A DNA stretch of 9,400 bases, from assembly GCA_937927985.1 (NCBI GenBank), contig CALFWH010000120.1, forward strand, positions 1-9,400, read 5' to 3'. A model generated the notes under the pieces. That model was not told the DNA's origin. It worked only from the letters and a program-made list of their open reading frames with translations, and searched no databases. This stretch comes from an uncultured bacterium (GTDB lineage Bacteria > DRYD01). Both the position numbers and the translations under genes were made by a program. Below are positions 6,130-9,400 of this stretch, piece after piece. Each line of letters begins with the position of its first letter. The first letter of the stretch is position 1.

Positions 6130-8133
6130 TTATACTTTTTCTTCTTGATTTCTTTTACTTTCATTGATTATTTGTTGAGCTATATTTGATGGTACTTCTT
6201 CATAATGTGATAATTTCATTGAGAATGTAGCTCTTCCTTGGGTTGCTGATTTTAGTTCTACTGCAAAGTCTTTTATTTCCATCCAAGGGGCTTCTGCTTT
6301 TATTAGTTGCCATCCTTTTCTTGATGAAGCTTCCATTCCCATTATCCTTGCTCTTTTGGTATTTAATAGTCCTATTACATCTCCTAACATACTATCTGGT
6401 ACTAAAATTTCTAAATTCATTATGGGTTCTAATAATATTGGATTAGCTTTTGACATTGCTTCTCTGAAAGCCATTGCTCCTGCTATTTGGAAAGCTAAAT
6501 CACTTGAATCTACTTCGTGATATTTACCATCAAATAAAATAGCTCTTAAATCTACTACTTTGTTACCGGATAAAATTCCTTCTTCCATTGCATTTCTTAT
6601 GCCTTTTTCTACAGAAGGAATGAAGTTTTTAGGTATTACCCCTCCTACTATTCTATCAACAAATTCAAAACCTTGTCCTCTTGGTAATGGTTCAAGTTCA
6701 ATATGAGCTATTCCAAATTGTCCTCTTCCTCCAGATTGCTTTACATATTTTCCTATTGCTTGAGCTTTACCTTTTATTGTCTCCAAGTAAGGTATTTTAC
6801 GAGGAGTAACTTCTATATTCACTTTATATTTATTCTTAAGCTTAGAAATAATGTAATCCAAATGTATATCTCCAATTGTGGCTATTACAAATTGTTTTAC
6901 ATTATGATCTCTGTAAGCTTTAAATGTAGGATCTTCCTCTTGAATTTTGTTTATTGCTGAAGAAAGTTTTTCTTCATCTGCTTTAGTTTTTGGTTCTACT
7001 CCTTTTTCATAGAGTGGTTCAGGATACTGAATAGGTTTTAGATTAGGATTTTCTACTGTAGATAAAATATCACCTGATGAAGTTTGTTCCAATTTGTAAG
7101 AAGCACATATATCACCTGATAAACACTCATTTATTGGATTATGTTGATCTCCTATTATTTCTACTAACGCACTTATTTTTTCTTTTTGATTTTTTGTAAT
7201 ATTTTGATATGTACCATCTTTAACTATTTTTCCACTAAATACCCTTATGTATGATATTTTACCTTTGTATGGATCTGAAATAGTTTTAAAAACTAAAGAT
7301 ATAGTTTCATTAGTTTTGGATAATTCATTTTCATCAGCATTTACTAAAATTAATTCTAAATATTTTTGTAATAATTTAATTGTTTCTGGTATTTTGGCGC
7401 TTATTGTAAATAAGGGGAAAAGTAATTTCATTTTATAGGCTTGTTTTAAATTTTGTAGTATTTCTTTATCTTCTAATTGACCGTTTTCTAGGTATTTATT
7501 AAGTAATTCTTCATTGGTTTCTGCTATTGTTTCTGTTATTTTTTCAAAGTAAGAGTTTGTTAGAGATTCATATGGATTTGAGGTTTCTTTTAATTCTCCT
7601 TTTTCAAAAAGATAAGCTTTTTTTGAAATTACGTCTACTAGTCCTTTAAAAGAGTTATTTTCATAAATTGGTATAGTTATTGGAATAATCCTATTACTAT
7701 AATTTTCTATTAAGGTATTTAGAATATTTTCAAAATTCAAATTCTCTTTATCAAAATGGTTTATTATAAAGGATATGGGAATATCTGTTTTTTCATTTAG
7801 AATAAACCATGATCTTTCTGTTCCTACTTCTATAGGATTTTGAGCATTAACTACTATGGAAGCATTTTCTACTGAATGAACTGCTCCTAATATTTCACCT
7901 ATAAAATCTGAAAACCCAGGTGTATCTATAAGATTTAGTTTATAATTTTTTGTTTTAATAGGAAAGACTTTCAGATTGATAGTAGTTTTTCTTTTCTTTT
8001 CTTCTTCATCACTGTCTAATAGCGATGGTGTACCAAAGGAAGAAGATAGCTTATTTATATAAGCTAAAGTTTCAATGATAGAAGTTTTTCCACTGGATGA
8101 GTGACCTAACAGACATAGATTCTTTATAATCAT
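6130..8133 (-). CDS. EF-G-like translational GTPase, FusA2/EF-G2 type
   Basis: A 667-residue paralogue of elongation factor G with all five domains. G domain: G1 GHSSSGKT (10-17), switch I KRKTTINL (47-54), G3 DTPGF (70-74), G4 NHFD (125-128), G5-like ISAK (244-247). Domain II is about 275-370, domain III about 400-445, domain IV from 450 with SGGRGQFG (467-474), and domain V ends in the usual YEEVPSNIAQQII. Canonical EF-G is about 690-700 residues. Phe74 replaces the catalytic His of DTPGH, as in the FusA2 subfamily (usually Tyr or Phe). The G4 motif is NHFD, not NKxD, a substitution I do not recall as normal even in FusA2. The ATG is preceded by AAGGAGG (8139-8145). The gene follows a small zinc-protein gene by 46 bases. 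The role of FusA2 proteins is poorly settled; ribosome binding is likely, and the main translocation role is expected from another copy elsewhere in the genome. Confidence 0.92.
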   Translation of the reverse strand: MIIKNLCLLGHSSSGKTSIIETLAYINKLSSSFGTPSLLDSDEEEKKRKTTINLKVFPIKTKNYKLNLIDTPGFSDFIGEILGAVHSVENASIVVNAQNPIEVGTERSWFILNEKTDIPISFIINHFDKENLNFENILNTLIENYSNRIIPITIPIYENNSFKGLVDVISKKAYLFEKGELKETSNPYESLTNSYFEKITETIAETNEELLNKYLENGQLEDKEILQNLKQAYKMKLLFPLFTISAKIPETIKLLQKYLELILVNADENELSKTNETISLVFKTISDPYKGKISYIRVFSGKIVKDGTYQNITKNQKEKISALVEIIGDQHNPINECLSGDICASYKLEQTSSGDILSTVENPNLKPIQYPEPLYEKGVEPKTKADEEKLSSAINKIQEEDPTFKAYRDHNVKQFVIATIGDIHLDYIISKLKNKYKVNIEVTPRKIPYLETIKGKAQAIGKYVKQSGGRGQFGIAHIELEPLPRGQGFEFVDRIVGGVIPKNFIPSVEKGIRNAMEEGILSGNKVVDLRAILFDGKYHEVDSSDLAFQIAGAMAFREAMSKANPILLEPIMNLEILVPDSMLGDVIGLLNTKRARIMGMEASSRKGWQLIKAEAPWMEIKDFAVELKSATQGRATFSMKLSHYEEVPSNIAQQIINESKRNQEEKV

Positions 8134-8156
8134 AATTTCCTCCTTGTGATTTTAGA

Positions 8157-8188
8157 ATTTATATTATGTTTCATTTATATTATGTTTC
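8157..8188 (-). repeat. Perfect 16-bp tandem duplication over the stop codon of the zinc-protein gene
   Basis: In the gene direction GAAACATAATATAAAT occurs twice without a gap (8188-8173 and 8172-8157). The first copy carries the last two codons and the TAA of the zinc protein; the second lies in the spacer before the EF-G-like gene. It looks like a recent slippage or duplication event. Confidence 0.9.
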
Positions 8189-8350
8189 TAGGTATTCTCT
8201 TGGTATTTTTTTACCTGCTTTTAGGGCGCATTCTTTATGCCATTTTTTCCCACCTATTTTAATCCATTTAGTGCCTTCTAGTAAACCTCTGCAATATCTA
8301 CATTTAGCTGGTCCTGGTTTTTTAGTACTTGATTTTTTCTTTTGTGCCAT
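8180..8350 (-). CDS. Small basic zinc-finger protein (56 aa), unknown function
   Basis: The ATG at 8348-8350 follows an excellent ribosome-binding site, AAAGGAGGT, and the frame closes at TAA 8180-8182. The product is 56 residues. It starts with a disordered basic tail (MAQKKKSSTKKPGPAK), then CRYC (Cys17, Cys20), a short strand-like segment TKWIKIGGKKW, and WHKEC (His38, Cys41), ending in KKIPREYLET. The C-x2-C-x17-H-x2-C arrangement equals the first zinc site of a LIM-type finger, so one zinc ion is probably bound. The Lys/Arg-rich tail suggests contact with RNA or DNA. It sits 39 bases after kamD and 46 bases before the EF-G-like gene, inside the same unit. Placement beside a ribosomal GTPase hints at a ribosome or RNA partner, but this is speculation. 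I do not recognise a named family. Confidence 0.85.
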   Translation of the reverse strand: MAQKKKSSTKKPGPAKCRYCRGLLEGTKWIKIGGKKWHKECALKAGKKIPREYLET

Positions 8351-8389
8351 TTTAACCTCCTTTTAATTTTTTAATTTTTAATTCTTAAG

Positions 8390-9400
8390 CTAATTATTTA
8401 ATAACAGTTCTTCTAGTGGATTGAAGTAGTTTTCATCTTTTAAAAATACTCCTTCTAGTCCTTTTCCTTTGTCTTTTGGTCTGGGAGTATCTGCAAATAG
8501 GCCTTCTTCTATTGCTGTAAATAATCCCTTTTTTTCTATTTCTTCTAATAAATCATAAGCTTTTTGTTGAAGATATTCTATTCTTTGAGCTATTAAGCCT
8601 TCTTCTTTTATTTGTATTTCTTTTGCTAGATCTTTAGCTGCATTAAAGATATATTTTACTGCTTTTAAGCTTAAATACCTGTCTTGTAGTAATGGAGTAT
8701 GAACTGCTTCTGTAAGTAATCCTATTAGGTGTATATGTTGGGAAGTTAATATGGAAACCAAATTAAACATGTTATCTATTGTATGGGTTTGAAAGATGTT
8801 ACCAGTTACCCATCTAGTAGGTGGCATATATTTTAAGGGACAATTTTCAAAGAGATTTCTTATTAATAAAGCTTGGGCTAATTCATAAAGAAAAGAATTT
8901 TCTATATCTGGTCTTATTTCATAAGCATGTCCTAATCCTATTAATCTGTCTGGCATATTACATTTTTTAGCAAATTCGTAATTTATGTAATGAGAAGAGA
9001 TTATTGTATATCCTTTTTCAAAAGCATCTGCGGTTGTTAAGTAATTATCTTCTCCCGTATTTATTATTATATCTGCAAGATTTATTATTAATCTTGAAAA
9101 ATACTGATCTATAAAAGTTCTTTGAGGATTAATATCTCTAAATAGTATACCATACATACTATCATTAAGTAGCATATCTAATCTTTCTATAGCAGCTAAA
9201 GCTGCTATTTCTGGCATACATAATCCAGAAGAATAATTTACTAGCATTATATAGCTTTTTACATTTTCCATTCCCTGATCTAGAGTTTCTCTTATTAGTT
9301 TGAAGTTAGCTTGCGTAGCAAAGGTACCACCATAACCTTCTGTTGTTAATCCTTCTGGAACATAATCTAATAAACTTTGAGCAGAGGACCTTATAATAGC
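8390..9400 (-). CDS. kamD: D-lysine 5,6-aminomutase alpha subunit (5' end outside window)
   Basis: The alpha subunit of the adenosylcobalamin- and PLP-dependent enzyme that moves the terminal amino group of D-lysine or L-beta-lysine to carbon 5, in the lysine fermentation route to acetate and butyrate. The visible 336 residues are the C-terminal two thirds, beginning AIIRSSAQSLLDYVPEG and continuing EGYGGTFATQANF; the frame is open to the right edge, so the internal ATG at 9269-9271 is not the start. Adding 180 gives numbering that ends at 516, the length I recall for Clostridium sticklandii KamD. The PLP/substrate residues I recall from that structure then fall in place: Arg184, Ser189, Ser238, Tyr263, Arg268, Asp298. 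The subunit therefore looks catalytically competent. The beta subunit (KamE), which carries the PLP lysine and cobalamin fold, is not in the window. The next gene starts 39 bases downstream. Confidence 0.95.
   Translation of the reverse strand, partial: AIIRSSAQSLLDYVPEGLTTEGYGGTFATQANFKLIRETLDQGMENVKSYIMLVNYSSGLCMPEIAALAAIERLDMLLNDSMYGILFRDINPQRTFIDQYFSRLIINLADIIINTGEDNYLTTADAFEKGYTIISSHYINYEFAKKCNMPDRLIGLGHAYEIRPDIENSFLYELAQALLIRNLFENCPLKYMPPTRWVTGNIFQTHTIDNMFNLVSILTSQHIHLIGLLTEAVHTPLLQDRYLSLKAVKYIFNAAKDLAKEIQIKEEGLIAQRIEYLQQKAYDLLEEIEKKGLFTAIEEGLFADTPRPKDKGKGLEGVFLKDENYFNPLEELLLNN

Noticed and set aside
6243..7438. Plus-strand open frames within the EF-G-like gene (6243-6446, 6703-6960, 7247-7438)
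   Set aside because: Antisense shadows of a well-conserved protein gene; compositions are Leu/Phe/Tyr-rich and motif-free.
8166..8366. Plus-strand 66-residue open frame
   Set aside because: Antisense to the zinc-protein gene, which has a strong ribosome-binding site and a clear Cys/His motif.
1..9400. CRISPR arrays, tRNA or rRNA genes, insertion sequences
   Set aside because: No spaced repeats, cloverleaf-like GC-rich segments, transposase motifs or terminal inverted repeats were seen on reading both strands.

Overview
The window comes from a very AT-rich bacterial genome. Every intact gene lies on the minus strand, so the cluster reads from the right edge to the left. Ribosomal binding sites of the AGGAGG type, a FabI/FabL-type enoyl reductase, an EF-G paralogue and the standard bacterial code (TGG for Trp, TGA only as stop) indicate Bacteria. 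D-lysine aminomutase and a relic glutamate dehydrogenase fit an anaerobic or amino-acid-degrading life style. I cannot assign a phylum from sequence alone; a deep-branching or thermophilic lineage is possible but unproven.

Layout in transcription order (right to left): kamD, the alpha subunit of D-lysine 5,6-aminomutase, cut by the right edge; a 56-residue zinc-binding miniprotein; an EF-G-like GTPase of the FusA2 type; a HerA/DUF87-type ATPase with an unusual P-loop; a dihaem SdhC-like cytochrome b with an added N-terminal membrane helix; an M3 oligoendopeptidase F; an 87-base gap with a GC-rich inverted repeat; an enoyl-ACP-reductase-like SDR protein; and a decayed glutamate dehydrogenase with in-frame stops and a frameshift. 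At the left edge the 3' end of a possible plus-strand gene runs into the broken end of the dehydrogenase.

Gaps between the intact genes from kamD to pepF are 11 to 46 bases, so these probably form one transcription unit. The SDR gene and the dehydrogenase relic may be a second unit or a continuation. The gene products do not form one obvious pathway: lysine fermentation, translation, a DNA-translocase-like ATPase, a membrane cytochrome, peptide degradation and lipid synthesis are mixed. Peptide breakdown, lysine degradation and glutamate deamination could have been linked before the dehydrogenase was lost. No mobile element, CRISPR array, tRNA or rRNA was seen. No stretch longer than 300 bases lacks a gene or gene relic.

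I did not find a clear undescribed multi-gene system. The best leads are the aberrant GTP/ATP-binding motifs in the two P-loop proteins, the small zinc protein in front of the EF-G paralogue, the orphan SdhC-like protein with a tandem-repeat-encoded linker, and the dehydrogenase relic with its apparent recombination junction.
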